Below are positions 1 to 10,873 of a DNA stretch of 64,000 bases, in pieces. Where the stretch lies: contig NW_004454207.1 of NCBI RefSeq assembly GCF_000283155.1, positions 9,574,455 to 9,638,454 on the forward strand, read 5' to 3'. The notes under the pieces are model-generated. The model searched no databases and was not told the DNA's origin. It saw nothing but the letters and a program-made list of their open reading frames with translations. A program made the position numbers and the translations under genes. The DNA comes from Ceratotherium simum simum. Taxonomy: Eukaryota > Chordata > Mammalia > Perissodactyla > Rhinocerotidae. Numbering within the stretch: position 1 is the stretch's first letter; each line of letters begins with the position of its first letter.

Positions 1-1197
1 CTGGCAGCTCCAATGTGGTGTCCATTGTTACTTAGAGTCTTGTGTACACGGAGTTGATTCTGCTTTTGCTCCCTGTGAAATCCATGTGGAATTGCCCCCA
101 CTACTGGGATTCAGCATGCTGGCCTCCCACTTGACTAGGTCTCAGAACCGGCCTTTTCCTCTTGGACACCACTGAGATGCCAAAGATCTTGGAAAGAATT
201 GTGTTAATTATCCTGTGATTGGAATCTAGGGTACAAGAATTTGAGTACTTGACCCAGAAGGAGGCCTCTCTCGAAGACCAAATTGGGCGGCGTATCCAGT
301 TCTGTAGACATCTCTTTCCTTGTTTCTGGTTCCATAGAGAACTTTGGCTACCACTTGCTCCTTCACAGAGTCTTTTAGAATAAAGCCATTGGGGGCAATT
401 CAGAGCAGTGCTTTTCATTTTTATCTCTCACCAGTCCATTTGGGTAATGGGGAGTAATTCTGAATAAGTCTAAATAGAGAAAGAGTGAATGGGACTGCAT
501 TATAATGGAGGTGCAGCTCAGACATTCAGGAGCCCTTCAGCTCTGACTGCTCGGCATAAAACAAAGGAATTAAACTAAATGTTTAATCATTATTAAACTA
601 AGTAAAGGTCATTACCATTTTCTGCTTCGGCTCTCATTTTAGTATCTTTTGTAGTATTCGATATATTAGACATAGAATCATTTGCTAACTTGCCTGCTGA
701 CATACATACAATTTCTAATTTGGGTTAATTTCAATCGCTATAATGCTATTCCTTTGTGTCGTTCCCATGCCCCCGCACTCATACTCTTTGCTTTCCACGT
801 GGGACAGGGCCCATTTTGCTCAAACCTTTGTTTTTTAAAAATAACAGTGCTCCCAGATAACTTTGATATCAGTTCCAGTTCCTGAACTCTGCCAGCCATT
901 TCCAGGAAGCACACACGCCAGCAACAACCCTCCACAGGGTCTATTTTCCCCTTGGCTGATTCATAGCCAGATGTATATCTGCAGCTGACATTTAATAACA
1001 CCAGAATGTTCTTATGAGTAGGAGGAGTAGGTGACTGCTTCTGGGGACATGACTCAGAGGACTGGGGAAACCCTCCTTTTACCAAAACGCTCTCCTACCT
1101 TCTGTCTGATGCCTAAAATTCTTGCAAGAGAACTCTCTTCTTTTGGTTAAGGTTCTAGTTCTCATTAAATGCTCTGGGAGGGGGTAACACTCTGAAC
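1..1197. other. No gene or repeat recognised
   Basis: No supported gene. A 105-codon minus-strand frame lies at 101-418, and a second minus frame over the same bases is also open for about 55 codons, but neither gives a protein I recognise. The rest, to the MER5 cluster, shows no repeat I can name. Confidence 0.5.
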
Positions 1198-1365
1198 CAG
1201 AGCTTCTCAAATATTAACATGCATATGAATCACCCAGGGCATCTTGTTAAACTGTAGATTTTGTTTCAGCAGGTCTGGTGAGGGACCCAGGAGTCTATGT
1301 TCTAACAAGCTTCCAAGGTGGGGCCGAAGTTGCCAGTGGGTGGACCACACTTCGAGTGGCAAGGC
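1198..1365. mobile_element. MER5B-type hAT MITE, copy 1
   Basis: Non-autonomous hAT-Charlie element. It starts with a CAG-GCTTCTCAA end, holds the family core 'tcttgttaaa' and 'agcaggtctgg', and ends with 'ggaccacacttcgagt', the diverged inverted counterpart of the start. About 168 bp, near full length for the family. It needed a transposase supplied in trans and is long dead. It is the first of three MER5 elements within 540 bp. Confidence 0.75.
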
Positions 1366-1370
1366 CAGAT

Positions 1371-1550
1371 CAGTGGTTCTCAAACATGGCTGCACATTCA
1401 AATCTCCTGGAGAATTTTTACCAATCCAGAAGTCCAGACTGTGCCCCAGACCAATTCAACGAGACTCTCTGTGGGTGAAACCCAGACATAAGTAGTTTTC
1501 AAAACTTCCTAGGTGATTCCAATGTGCAGCCACATTTGAGAACAAGCACT
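1371..1550. mobile_element. MER5A-type hAT MITE, copy 2
   Basis: Begins with the clean end 'cagtggttctcaaacatggc' and closes with 'cacatttgagaacaagcac', its imperfect reverse complement. The inner arms also pair, as expected for the near-palindromic MER5A. About 180 bp, full length. Only 5 bp separate it from the preceding MER5B-type copy. Confidence 0.85.
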
Positions 1551-1555
1551 TCAAA

Positions 1556-1735
1556 CTAGTGTTTCTCGACCCTAGCTGCTGATTAGAATCACCAAGAGAG
1601 CTTTTAAAAAATACCAACACCAGGATCTTCCCGAGATCAATTAAATCTGAATCTCAGCTGATGGAGTTCAGGTATTAGTGCCTTTTAAAAGCAGCTTGAA
1701 TGTTTATAATGTGTGGTAAGGTTTGAGAACCAATG
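1556..1735. mobile_element. MER5A-type hAT MITE, copy 3
   Basis: Starts 'ctagtgtttctcgaccctag', contains the MER5A arm 'cttttaaaaaatacc' near the start and its counterpart 'ccttttaaaagcagc' near the end, and closes with 'gtttgagaaccaatg'. About 180 bp. Five bases separate it from the copy before it. Confidence 0.8.
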
Positions 1736-2712
1736 CTCTGTTAATCAGTCTTTGTAACTATCCTAGTTTTAGCACTGAAAATCCTACATCCCTGGAAACT
1801 CCTTAGTCCCAGGGAAACCAGGATGGTTGGTCACGCTGGCCTCACCTTTGCAGCAGTGACCTAGATCTCGGCGAGTGGCCACCACAGAGAAACAGGCTTT
1901 TCCTTCTGGCTAGTCAGTTGGAAGAAAATCAGCCTCATTGAGTTCTTAACTGTATTTCATTCATTGTTGATGATGAGGGCCAGGCATTGTGAAGATGGTG
2001 GGGAATTTGGAGAAACCTGATCCTGAATGTATGACTTAAGGACAATTTGAATAGTTTATCTTCGTTCTTTTTCTTTTTCTTTTTCTTTCTTTTTTGTTTT
2101 TAAGATTTGTGGTGCAAAGACTCACACACACGTATATCACTGTTTGGTTGGCATAGCATTGACCTACATAGGCATGGAGGCCGAATAGATTCTGAGGAGA
2201 TGAGAAAAAAATCATGGTCTGCACCCATGAGCTCCAGTCTGACAGATGGATGTAAGCTACTCAGAGAGTATTTTCAAAGCACACGGCTTGAATGCAGATT
2301 AATGCCATGCAAAATGAATATGCAAATGTTAACAGGACACCGAGTCACAGAGTAAAATGCCACATCAAAGGAGGATGGGGTTAAGTGGGAAAGACCTTTT
2401 TGAAGATGTGAATGTCACTTTATGAAATGAGGATAATGTCACCTTTCTAAAACACAAAAAAAGGCTCAAAACACCAAAACAACTCAAAGTGCTCATTAAA
2501 GGGAGGAGGTAAAAACTAGATGATTCAATGTCCATGTTCCAGTTCACAGACTTTAGGATATAATCGCTGAGGTAATCCACCCTCAGCACACCAAAGCCTG
2601 GTTTTGAAGCTACTTCAATGTGCATGATCAGGCTGCTGGCAGCTGGTTTCCCTGAGTTAGAAGCCATTGGGAATGGCTTACTGAAATTGGGACTTTGGGA
2701 TAGACTCTAGGG
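1736..2712. other. No gene; simple pyrimidine run only
   Basis: Apart from a TTTTC-rich tract at 2063-2096 I see no repeat or coding signal. The short open frames are on both strands and show no recognisable product. Confidence 0.4.
2063..2096. repeat. (TTTTTC)n-like pyrimidine tract
   Basis: Repeated ctttttctttttcttt units make an imperfect hexanucleotide tract. It is not next to a recognisable retroelement tail, so it may be an independent simple repeat. Confidence 0.8.
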
Positions 2713-2885
2713 CAGTGGTTCTCACATTTAAGAGTGTGTTAGAATCATCTGGAAAACTTGTTAAAGAGAGGCTGAGCCTCACCTCCAGAGTTTCTGATTC
2801 AGTAGGTCTGGGGTGGGGCCTGAGAATCTCCACTCCAGGTGATGCTGATGATGCTGGTCCAGAGACCACACTTTGAGAAAGAATA
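2713..2885. mobile_element. MER5B-type hAT MITE
   Basis: Begins 'cagtggttctcacatttaag', has the core 'ctgattcagtaggtctgggg' and ends 'ggtccagagaccacactttg' followed by 'agaaag', the diverged counterpart of the start. About 173 bp, near full length. Confidence 0.85.
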
Positions 2886-3595
2886 GACTAGAAGAGCATT
2901 GTCCTTGAGTGGTTTTCTAGATGCAGTAATGCAGCCCTTCCTAGAACAGACTTTGCCATTTAGAACATCATGACTAAAACTGAAGGATGTAAAAGGGATG
3001 AAAATTGGAAGTCAAGAAAGCTAGATGCCATCTGGGGAAACAAACTGAAAACATTCTTATTTTTGTTTGTGGCTAGAACTATAGCTATCCACTAAAAACA
3101 TGGTGTTTATGAATTTTATATAGTGCAATTAAAGTGAATCCTCCCATTGTGGCTTAAAAATAAAGAACGTCCTACTGTTTGGAATGAGGAAATAAATCTT
3201 GTTTTCTCATGAGTGATAATAGGGTCACCAAATTCTAGTCTGAACATATATATCGGAATATGTCATAAAGTCCATTTTCTTCCCTGACAGGATGATCTTA
3301 TTTGGTAATGATTGGGACTAATGAATTTCTTAGCAGTTTATGCCACTGAGGTAATTTAATCAGTTGCTCAGGAAACATTGCTAGATGCGTTTCAATTAAA
3401 ACTGTGCATTTTGAATTAATGCAAGATAGATAGCTCAGTTTACTTTCTTAGGTTAACTCAACTACAATGCCTAAAGTAAATGCTTCTAACTCCTATAGGA
3501 GAAGTGTAAGTAAGGTGTAGTGGACTTCATTGGTGACTGATCCCCCCTCATTTTCTCTTTTCTTTCTTCCCAATAGCATTCTAATTTTGTTCAGG
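2886..3595. other. A+T-rich stretch, nothing recognised
   Basis: No gene, no named repeat and no notable tandem structure seen. Confidence 0.4.
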
Positions 3596-3798
3596 TATCT
3601 GCAAGTCTTTTATCTGGGAGATGATCTCAGGAAACACTGTTAGAGAGTGGAGAAATGAGACAGAGAAGGGAAGGAAGCCAATCAAAGGAACATTATCAAG
3701 TGAGTTGCCACTGTGGAGCTCAGTTCTGCTGGGGAAGTGTGGTGATACTATAGGTCACACTGCTGGGAGACAGTTCTCCATGGTGTTTCTACACATCT
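3596..3798 (+). repeat. Family A (unassigned dispersed repeat), left part
   Basis: Shares ordered words with four other places in the window: 'gggagatgatctcaggaaac', 'gagacagagaaggg', 'ggaagccaatcaaagg', 'attatcaagtgagttgcc' and 'gctcagttctgctgggga'. The 62.6 kb copy aligns along this whole part. The sequence then breaks off and family A resumes at 4224, so something is inserted between. I cannot name the family; an old LTR is one possibility. Confidence 0.6.
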
Positions 3799-4223
3799 TG
3801 TGACAGCTTTTGTCCTGCTCTGTGTTTTCAAGGAGCTTTGCAATATGGAGATAGTGTCTCCATCCAAGGGCAGAGGGCAGATTTGTTTCCTGACTAGGAT
3901 AATAAAGATAATGTCTTTCTCTGGGACAAAGGTTGGGCAGGTTTGCTAGCAGCCCCTTGTAAGATTGGGGGTTTCTAAGCTTGGGGTCCTTCAGCTATGA
4001 TGCAGACCCATTGTGTGCATAGTGTTCACCTGGACCACTCCACATCATCTCCATGGGATTTGGATGTCAAGGGAAACCAATGGAAACACGAAGCTCATGC
4101 TGCCTCCTATGCTGTGAATGATAAAGTCCTTTGTCTCTGACCCAGGGGACTCATGTCTTCTACCAGCATCTATGAAACTGTGGCAGGCTAACCTTCAGGC
4201 AGCTAAATCTCAGACCCTTCACA
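3799..4223 (+). mobile_element. Insertion splitting family A, possibly an LTR
   Basis: This 425-bp segment has no counterpart in the other family A copies. It begins TGTGA and ends TCACA, a 5-bp inverted terminus of the TG...CA kind used by LTRs, and contains AATAAA at 3901. No clear target duplication is visible at the edges and I do not recognise the body, so the LTR assignment and the exact ends are tentative. Confidence 0.3.
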
Positions 4224-4345
4224 GTCCTTGATAGATGTCTCAGACTTATCCCTCCCGAGGGATGATGAAGCTGGGGTATTTAACAACCCTCAGTCATTGG
4301 TTAAAGGCTGCTCCCAGGAGGTGTCAAATCTCTAACATTTCCAGC
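4224..4345 (+). repeat. Family A, right part
   Basis: Resumes the family A order seen at 62.8 kb: 'atgtctcagacttatccc', 'ctggggtatttaacaa' and 'ggctgctcccaggaggtg' align with the stretch around 62790-62885. Together with 3596-3798 it is one interrupted copy. Confidence 0.6.
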
Positions 4346-4429
4346 TTTCTGCATTAACAGGCTGAGTGACCTTCTGCAGCTTTGGAGAGAGATCCCGGAC
4401 AAAGAGCTGTAGATGTTACCATTTAGAAT

Positions 4430-4672
4430 TGGCTGGTGCACACTGAAGTGGCAAGGCCTGAGGGAGATAGGTAGGGCACAAAAAGGGTCTGCTATATCTC
4501 CCCTGGTGTCTATGTACTTCCCTTTGGAGCCCAACAGTGGAGAATACAAGAGGGACATGTTACAAGATGAAGCCATTAGAAGTGAGGGGCACCAGATCAT
4601 GAAAGATCTTTGGAGCCATGTTAATTAATTTGAGTGCAATGGGGAGCCCATTGGTTTTTTCAAGCAGGGTAG
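4430..4672 (-). mobile_element. L2 LINE fragment
   Basis: Reads as the reverse strand of the L2 3' part: 'caccagatcatgaaagatct', 'gagtgcaatggggagcccat' and 'ttttttcaagcagggtagc' follow the same order as in the longer minus-strand L2 copies at 19.9 and 63.7 kb. Old and diverged; the left edge is uncertain. Confidence 0.55.
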
Positions 4673-4674
4673 CT

Positions 4675-4920
4675 ACTATTGAGCATCTACTGTGTATTAG
4701 ACATCATGCCAGGGACTTTAAATATATTAAATAAATGTTAATCTTCACAGCATTATTTTCATGTAAGATAAAAATTTTTAAGTGAATTTAAGAAACTTGC
4801 TCAAAATTAAATACTAATATTACTTTGTCCATTTATTCAAAAAGTGAATGTTCCAGCCCTCAAGCCCAGCTGTGTTTGCTCTGAAGCCAATGGTCTTTTC
4901 ACTATGCCATAGCTACCTTT
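4675..4920 (-). mobile_element. MIR SINE
   Basis: Reverse-strand MIR: 'attgagcatctactgtgta' at the left (3' end of the element), then 'taatcttcacag', the core 'agaaacttgctcaaaatt', and 'cactatgccatagctac' at the right (5' tRNA-like head). Order and spacing match the family. It is the only minus-strand MIR I found. Confidence 0.75.
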
Positions 4921-6859
4921 TTTCTTCAAATATTCTCTACACATGAAGAAATAAGATGCAATTTGTCTAATGTGAAATGATTCATCTTAGGTATTGGATT
5001 GGTTTGTGAATTTTTGTTGTATTTTTGAATAAGAGAAAGCTTATGTCTTCATTAAGCTGGTAATATGTAATGTGAGTATGAAATAATTTATTCTTTATTT
5101 AATATAAACATTATTAAGCTAAAGCCAAAACCAGTTTGTAGCTGATCAATAAGTTCCCTTAATTCAAATTCAAATATTCAACTATTATATTTTTGAGAAT
5201 CATTCCAATCCAAGTTACAAAAGTTATATTTAAAAAGTCTAGAAATTAATATAATGTATATTTAAATAGGAAAACTCCAAATGTTTGTTTTCGTTTATCT
5301 AAGTGAATCCTGTGTTTTTATTGCCAGGTAGCCATATCTTATTTATATAAAGTAGATGATTATGTCCCAAGAGCAATCTCCATTTATGTTGCTAATGGTT
5401 CATAAATAAATCTCCTCTCCACTCCTAAATGCCAAAAGAACTCTTTGAGATTAAATCTGCCATGATTTATCTTAGCTCCCATGTGAGAGTATTGAGAAAT
5501 GTTGGCAAAAAATAATCTAGTTGTTTTTGAGCTAAATATGGAGATGAAAGTAAATAGTGTCTACATTTTGAAAGCTAGCTAGGTATTGAATATTTTTTCT
5601 AAACATTTTCCCAAGATGCTTAAAAACAATATGGAAATTCAAATGGAAAAATTCTCTATATAAATATGTTTAGTGTAGGGATTTTGGACTTTTAAATGAA
5701 AGCCTTCTAGATTACAAAGCATTTCTTGGAGTGTTTTTCTCTCTGCTTTTCTTAGGGTGACTAAGTGTCAGTGCTACACTGAAAAGGAGCATTAACGATA
5801 AATTCAAGCTTTGCAATGAAGCCATTACTGAAGTTATCTGTTTGGTCACCTACGTAGTTTTGCAAACTCACATTTTTTATTGTGTCTAAGAAATGATGAT
5901 ATGCCCAGACTCCATTAGTTTCAGAAAATTGATCTATTTCATACTTAAGTATAATGGCATAAATTTATGGCAAGTTCTAGAGTTCCTTTGATGAATATAT
6001 TTACAGCAGGCAGGCATTAAAGTTTGCCTTAAGAATTCATTCTAAAAATGTCTGTGTTTGGTTTGTCATTTCCAACTCTGTTGAGGTAGGAGCCTGGAGG
6101 TGATAGAGCTTACAGGAATTAAGCATGTCTATTATGTCACTTCATTGATAAATTACTTAGAGATGCCTCTGGAATGTGGTTGAAATCTAAATCTGCAAGC
6201 TTAGGTTAATAATCTATGTGTGAAATGAAGGAGTGTAGTGAAGGTCAAAGCTTCCTCAGGAAACTGAGAGGTCATGGTTGACCTGCAAGAATACCATTTT
6301 CCTTAGATTCCCTAGGTCCTGGAAGAAAATAGGGTGAGTTCTTGGGAGCCTGAGGTTAATTCTCCAGACATTGAGATTATCACCTCCCTTACTCAAAGAA
6401 GAGAAGCTAAGGTTGCCTTCTATCTGTTGGGCCAGATGTTCTGGAAAGCTGTGAAGTCACCTGAGGGAGGGAAGAGTTGAAGAATAAATGTCTGACTTTG
6501 GGACCCAAGGTTATGTTTGGGGAAGGAGATCCATTAACTGAGGATACAAGGTGGGGCCACATGAAAAGCATTCTAGGTGACATCTTGGAACCCTTGGCTT
6601 AAATGCCTGAGAGAGAGAACAATAAATTCAGAAGAGGTGGAATTACCTAGGGCCTGCTGGCCAGAGCAGCCCTGCCTTCAGAGGAAGTGTCCTACTTGAG
6701 GCATAACGAGTTATGAGCACAGTTAGAAACCGACAGAATAGGTGGGCAGCAACAGAGACTGCCACATCAAGGAGGAAAGAATGGATTTGGCCAGCAGTGC
6801 CTGGCCAGGACTCACTTAAGTGACTCGAGCCGTGGAGACTCCCAGATCTGCTTGGGCCA
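4921..6859. other. 1.9 kb with no recognised repeat or gene
   Basis: I find no named repeat, no coding signal and no tandem array. In a window this rich in mobile elements, a repeat-poor block of this length is a reasonable place to look for conserved non-coding sequence. Confidence 0.4.
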
Positions 6860-7270
6860 CATGCCTATGCTCCATATCCATATATACAACTGCCCAATCC
6901 CTCAGAATTCTCAAATTCAATGTTTCCAGAAATGAGCTTGTTGCCCAAATTAACTTTTCTTTCAGTATTCTCCAGCTCTGTTGGTGGCTGGCTCAGCCAT
7001 CTGTCCAGTCGACCTGTCCATCAATCCTCACATCCAATCAGACAAACTCCTCCATCTTTCCATCCCCCATACTCCATGTCTGCTACCACCGCCTTGGTTC
7101 AGGCCCTTTTCTTTCTCTAAACTCCACATAGCTATCAAATTGTTGGATAAAAAATACAAGTCCAGATATATTACCCCACTGCTAAAGTCAGTGGCGTCCC
7201 CATTGCTTCCTATGGGGTAAAAAGCAAGCTCCTTTGCGTGGCAAAGTTGTGTGCTGGTCACTAGTTCTAT
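6860..7270 (+). mobile_element. L2 LINE, 5'-ward part
   Basis: Sense-strand L2 words: 'attaccccactgctaaagtc' followed by 'aagcaagctcctttgcgtgg', equivalent to the family's 'aactccttagcatggc' region. About 170 bp of unassigned sequence (7271-7440) follows before L2 resumes. The left edge is vague. Confidence 0.5.
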
Positions 7271-7440
7271 AAAAAGAAAAGGCCCTCGATTGTAGTGTTT
7301 CTAAATTTCCATAGTGTAAATACTCCATCATGGCCAATTTCAAGCTACCACAGTTTAACAGGCAGATCAGAAAATTTCTGAATATTTAACAAGTGGTGGC
7401 AGGGTGGCTGCAGCACACCAAGGGCATCAAGCCCTTGAAG

Positions 7441-7712
7441 ATGTGGTGCCCGCCCACTTATCACTGGCCGATCCATTCCCTAAACTTTCTGCTCTAAGGT
7501 GTGGCTGTAGCTCCCCGCACATTCCAGGCTATTTTCCACCTGCGTGCTTTTGTTCACGCTGTCTGAACCTCTCTCCATAGCACCCCCTTTTCACCCTCTC
7601 TTGGGGGGAAACTCTTACCTCCTTCATCTTGCTAAATTCTTCCATTCCTTCAGGACCTGGCTTAGATGGACCCTCAAGGAACACTTCTCTCCTTTACTCT
7701 CCGTCTTAATTT
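7441..7712 (+). mobile_element. L2 LINE, middle part
   Basis: Continues the L2 order: 'cattccaggctattttccac', 'gtgcttttgttcacgctgtc' and 'cttcaggacctggctta' match the stretch where L2 reads 'tgcctttgcacatgctgtt' and 'ctcaagtgccacctcc'. Family A is inserted immediately after it. Confidence 0.6.
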
Positions 7713-7714
7713 GT

Positions 7715-8110
7715 ATAGCCCAGAAGCAGGTCCTGAGATGAGGATTCATGTGCGTTTATTAGTAGGTGTTCCTAGGAAAAACGAATAGGAGAGTGAGGAA
7801 GAGGGACTGGGGAGGGAAGGAGGACAAGCAAGGATATGACACCGCCATGGAGAGTAACTTTAGCTCCATCCCATGGGGGACTATTGGAGACAGCGTAGGG
7901 TACACATCAGAGTTACTTGACCAGGGGCAAAGGGCTGGTGTACTTGTATCCCCACATCTGTCAGTCATAGGGCCGCCTCTGGGGAAGTAAATTCCCAGAC
8001 ACTTCAGCTCTCTATGCCTGTGCACAAAGTGGGCTCCTGCAGCCTGAGAGCTGTCCTCCAACAAAGAGACACAGTGCTGGCTGCTGGGAGTGCAAGCAGC
8101 CTGAAGCTGA
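7715..8110 (+). repeat. Family A copy (unassigned)
   Basis: Opens 'cagaagcaggtcctgagatg', matching 'agatcctgagataaaggttt' at 52.9 kb and 'agaccctgaagagaattt' at 62.6 kb, then 'ttattagtaggtgttcctag'. The later part is more diverged, and part of it may be something else. It sits inside an L2 locus, so it is younger than that L2. Confidence 0.5.
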
Positions 8111-8207
8111 TGTGCACAAAAATGGCAAACGGGTTCTAGGAGATATGGGCAGGGCACTGACAATGCCTGTCACATACTCACTCTCCAAAACACACATGTA
8201 TGTATGT

Positions 8208-8210
<3 letters not shown>

Positions 8211-8244
<34 letters not shown>
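8211..8244. repeat. (CA)17 microsatellite
   Basis: Seventeen uninterrupted CA units follow 'gtatgtatgtgga'. Perfect arrays of this length are usually length-polymorphic in mammals. Confidence 0.97.
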
Positions 8245-8247
<3 letters not shown>

Positions 8248-8284
8248 CTCAGGCTGGTTTGGGTTCCCCACCTCAGTGCTTCTA

Positions 8285-8455
8285 TAATATACTGGCTATA
8301 TCACCATCGCCGCAGTCACCCCATGTTTTAGAATCATTTCTTCACATACCAGTGTCTTTCATTTTACTGTGACCTCCTTGAGGACAGGAATCATTTGTCT
8401 TTGCAGTACAGTGCCAGGCGCAAAATAGATGTTCAATAAACACATATAGATTAAA
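8285..8455 (+). mobile_element. L2 LINE, 3' end
   Basis: Typical L2 3' end in sense: 'tgacctccttgaggacagg', 'cagtgccaggcgcaaaatag' and 'gttcaataaacacatat'. It probably belongs to the same original L2 as 6860-7712, parted by family A and the CA-repeat region. Confidence 0.7.
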
Positions 8456-10713
8456 AGCACAAGAGAGGAGACCATAATGGCAACACAAATGGCAGTAGTT
8501 GGGGTTGGGGAAGGGGCATGGGTGGAGCGGAGTCTCAGAAAGGGTGGCTGGGAAGTTGAGGCCCATGAATCTTTGAGTATAGCCTAGGTCTTGAGCTTTG
8601 TCCCCCTCCACCCACCATGTTTGCTGTGGACTGCAAAGATAATACATTAACACAAAATAAACTTGGTAAAACTGGAAAGCGGTTCTCCAGGCCCACTGGG
8701 GATTAGCTTTCTGCTATTTTTACTTTCAAGGAGCATCCTAAATTACCAGGGACTATTAGAAATTATGGGTGAAATGTTGGCATTATAAAAGAACCTATGC
8801 CTGACCTCCAAGCCAGAGGTTAGAGGAGGCTGGAATGCATGGTTCGTAGGGATTTCCCTGAAGTCGGATTAGCATCTAAGTATACTTCAAACTGCAGATA
8901 GGCTGCTTGCAACATGTCATTATGGCTATTACTAGCGTGTCTAACTTGACAAGTAACATAGAGGCTCACATGAAATGGGAGCTGTACCATTTGGCCAATA
9001 TATGCTGCAGAGTTCAGTTTTGCACCGCCACCAGGACCATCTGTGTGTGCCAAACAAAGCCTTATGAAGATGACAGATATCAGGAACGTAATGAGAGAGT
9101 AGTATTTCTTCCTCCGTCCCCCTTCTCAAATTAATAGTTCAATGTAATTGGTTAAACTACACGATGCATGAGGAAAACCGAATTCTAATTACCATTGTTA
9201 AAAAACCATTCACCCTCTGCTCTCAAATATTGGGATGTTTATTTCTTGCTAATTCTGTTCTCTTGTAATTCAAGGCATTTGAACCAACTGGGAGTAATTG
9301 GTGGGCATTTGAGTGGCATGCAATTCAAGGAGAACAAAAGGAGGTATGATAATTTTCTGGGAAAAATTTCATACTAAAAAGTATGAAAGAGAAATCCGAC
9401 ATTAGACCTAAAATAAATTACAATATTGTTAAAGAATTTTGTTAAAATAACAACCCCACATTTAGTAAAAGTTCATTATCTCTCTTGTCTCTAGTCTATT
9501 AGTGGCCTTATCAATTTCTCAAGAACTCAGGGTTGAAATTTTGAGGTCATCCATCTCTTTTAGCCCCTCTATCTAGTTATGGAGGTCTTCTTATCCCCTC
9601 AGAATGTCGTGTACACAAATCTGGCCTTAGGATAGATGGAGCAGGTGTTTGTTGACATGGATTTGGGGGTTTCAGGGGACATCATTGTTATGAGTCTGGA
9701 AGATGGTTTGGTCTTTAAGCAGTGCACAATCAAATTCAGCCTCCTTGAAAAGGGGTGACAAATCTATTGGTTTACACCTACAGGCTTAGAAGAATTGGTT
9801 TGACAATACTAAACCAGGAGTTTGAATGTGGGTTGGAGGAGGGAGTAAGCAGGAAGAAGGAAAGAGAGGCAGGAGCAGAGGTAGGATGCTGGCAGCAACA
9901 TATCTATTTCACTGTTTTGAGGAGATCTGGTTCTATGTGTAGCATCCCACTCTGGCTTATGCTCTTCAAGATCACATCCTTCTACCTTTTCAAATCCATT
10001 AACCTGTTTAGAGCTGTTGGGTTAATTTATCTCCATACTTCTTTCAACCCCTTTCATCATTTCACTCCTGAGCTGAATCCAGAGTGGCCACCCAGCCCAC
10101 CCTGTGACAATGCCCTACTCCCACCCTTCATTCCTTATCAAGTCCCCACTGCTTCTTGCCTCTCTGGCCCCAGGCACCTGGCAGTGCATCACTCTCCTCT
10201 CCCCTCTTGCAGTTTTGTGCTTTTGTATTTCATCTGGCAGTCGTGTCTTGGTACCCCTTCCCTAGTTTCAGTTTTGCTTACTCTTGGCCTCAGAAGGGCT
10301 CCCTGTTGCCTGCTCTAGCCCCCATCCCCACATCTCGAAGGAAAGGAAGGAGAAGATGTTCTTGTCCAATTCCCACTGCAAATCTGGGAGCTGATTCTGC
10401 CAAAAGAGCCATGTGGCATTTTAGCGAAAGATTGAAAGCACGAAGAGAAAGGGTGTAGTGTTTGGTGGTTGGTTGGGTTGAAATACCCATCTTCATAATT
10501 AGAGCCACTTTCCTTGTAGCTCCTGCCTTTTGACCTCAGTACAGGGTGTATTAGCTTTTATAAACTGTAATTTGCTGGCTTATTTTCAATATTCACTAAA
10601 AAGACCTTCTCCAGGTTAGTACTCATAGCCCTGTTGAGCTTTTTAATTCTCAACCTGTTTCCTATTAAGAATAGAACCTGATGAAAATGACCTCCTTGAG
10701 AAAGAGTCTCAAG
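8456..10713. other. 2.3 kb with no recognised gene or repeat
   Basis: Contains the longest open frame in the window (187 codons, plus strand, 9755-10318), but no domain, signal or splice context supports it. No named repeat is clear. Composition is unremarkable. Confidence 0.4.
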
Positions 10714-10873
10714 CAGTGCTTCTTAAAGTTGGAAACCTCCACAGATCACATGGGGGTCTTGTTAAAATGCTGATTCTGATTCTGTAGGTCTGGGGCAGGG
10801 CCTGAGATTCTGCATTTCCAATAAGCTCCCAGATGCCCCTGCTGCTGGTCCAGGAACCACACTTTGAGTAGCC
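10714..10873. mobile_element. MER5B-type hAT MITE
   Basis: Begins 'cagtgcttcttaaagttgg', holds 'tcttgttaaaatgctg' and 'tgattctgtaggtctgggg', and ends 'aggaaccacactttgagt'. About 160 bp with both ends recognisable. Confidence 0.8.

Noticed and set aside
101..418. 105-codon minus-strand frame, with a second open frame over the same bases
   Set aside because: Considered as a processed pseudogene, but I could not match either frame to a known protein and saw no poly-A trace or flanking duplication.
7759..8163. 134-codon minus-strand frame
   Set aside because: It lies in the family A repeat copy and shows no protein features.
9755..10318. 187-codon plus-strand open frame, the longest in the window
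   Set aside because: No domain, signal, splice context or codon pattern suggests a gene. One open frame of this size is expected by chance in 64 kb read in six frames.
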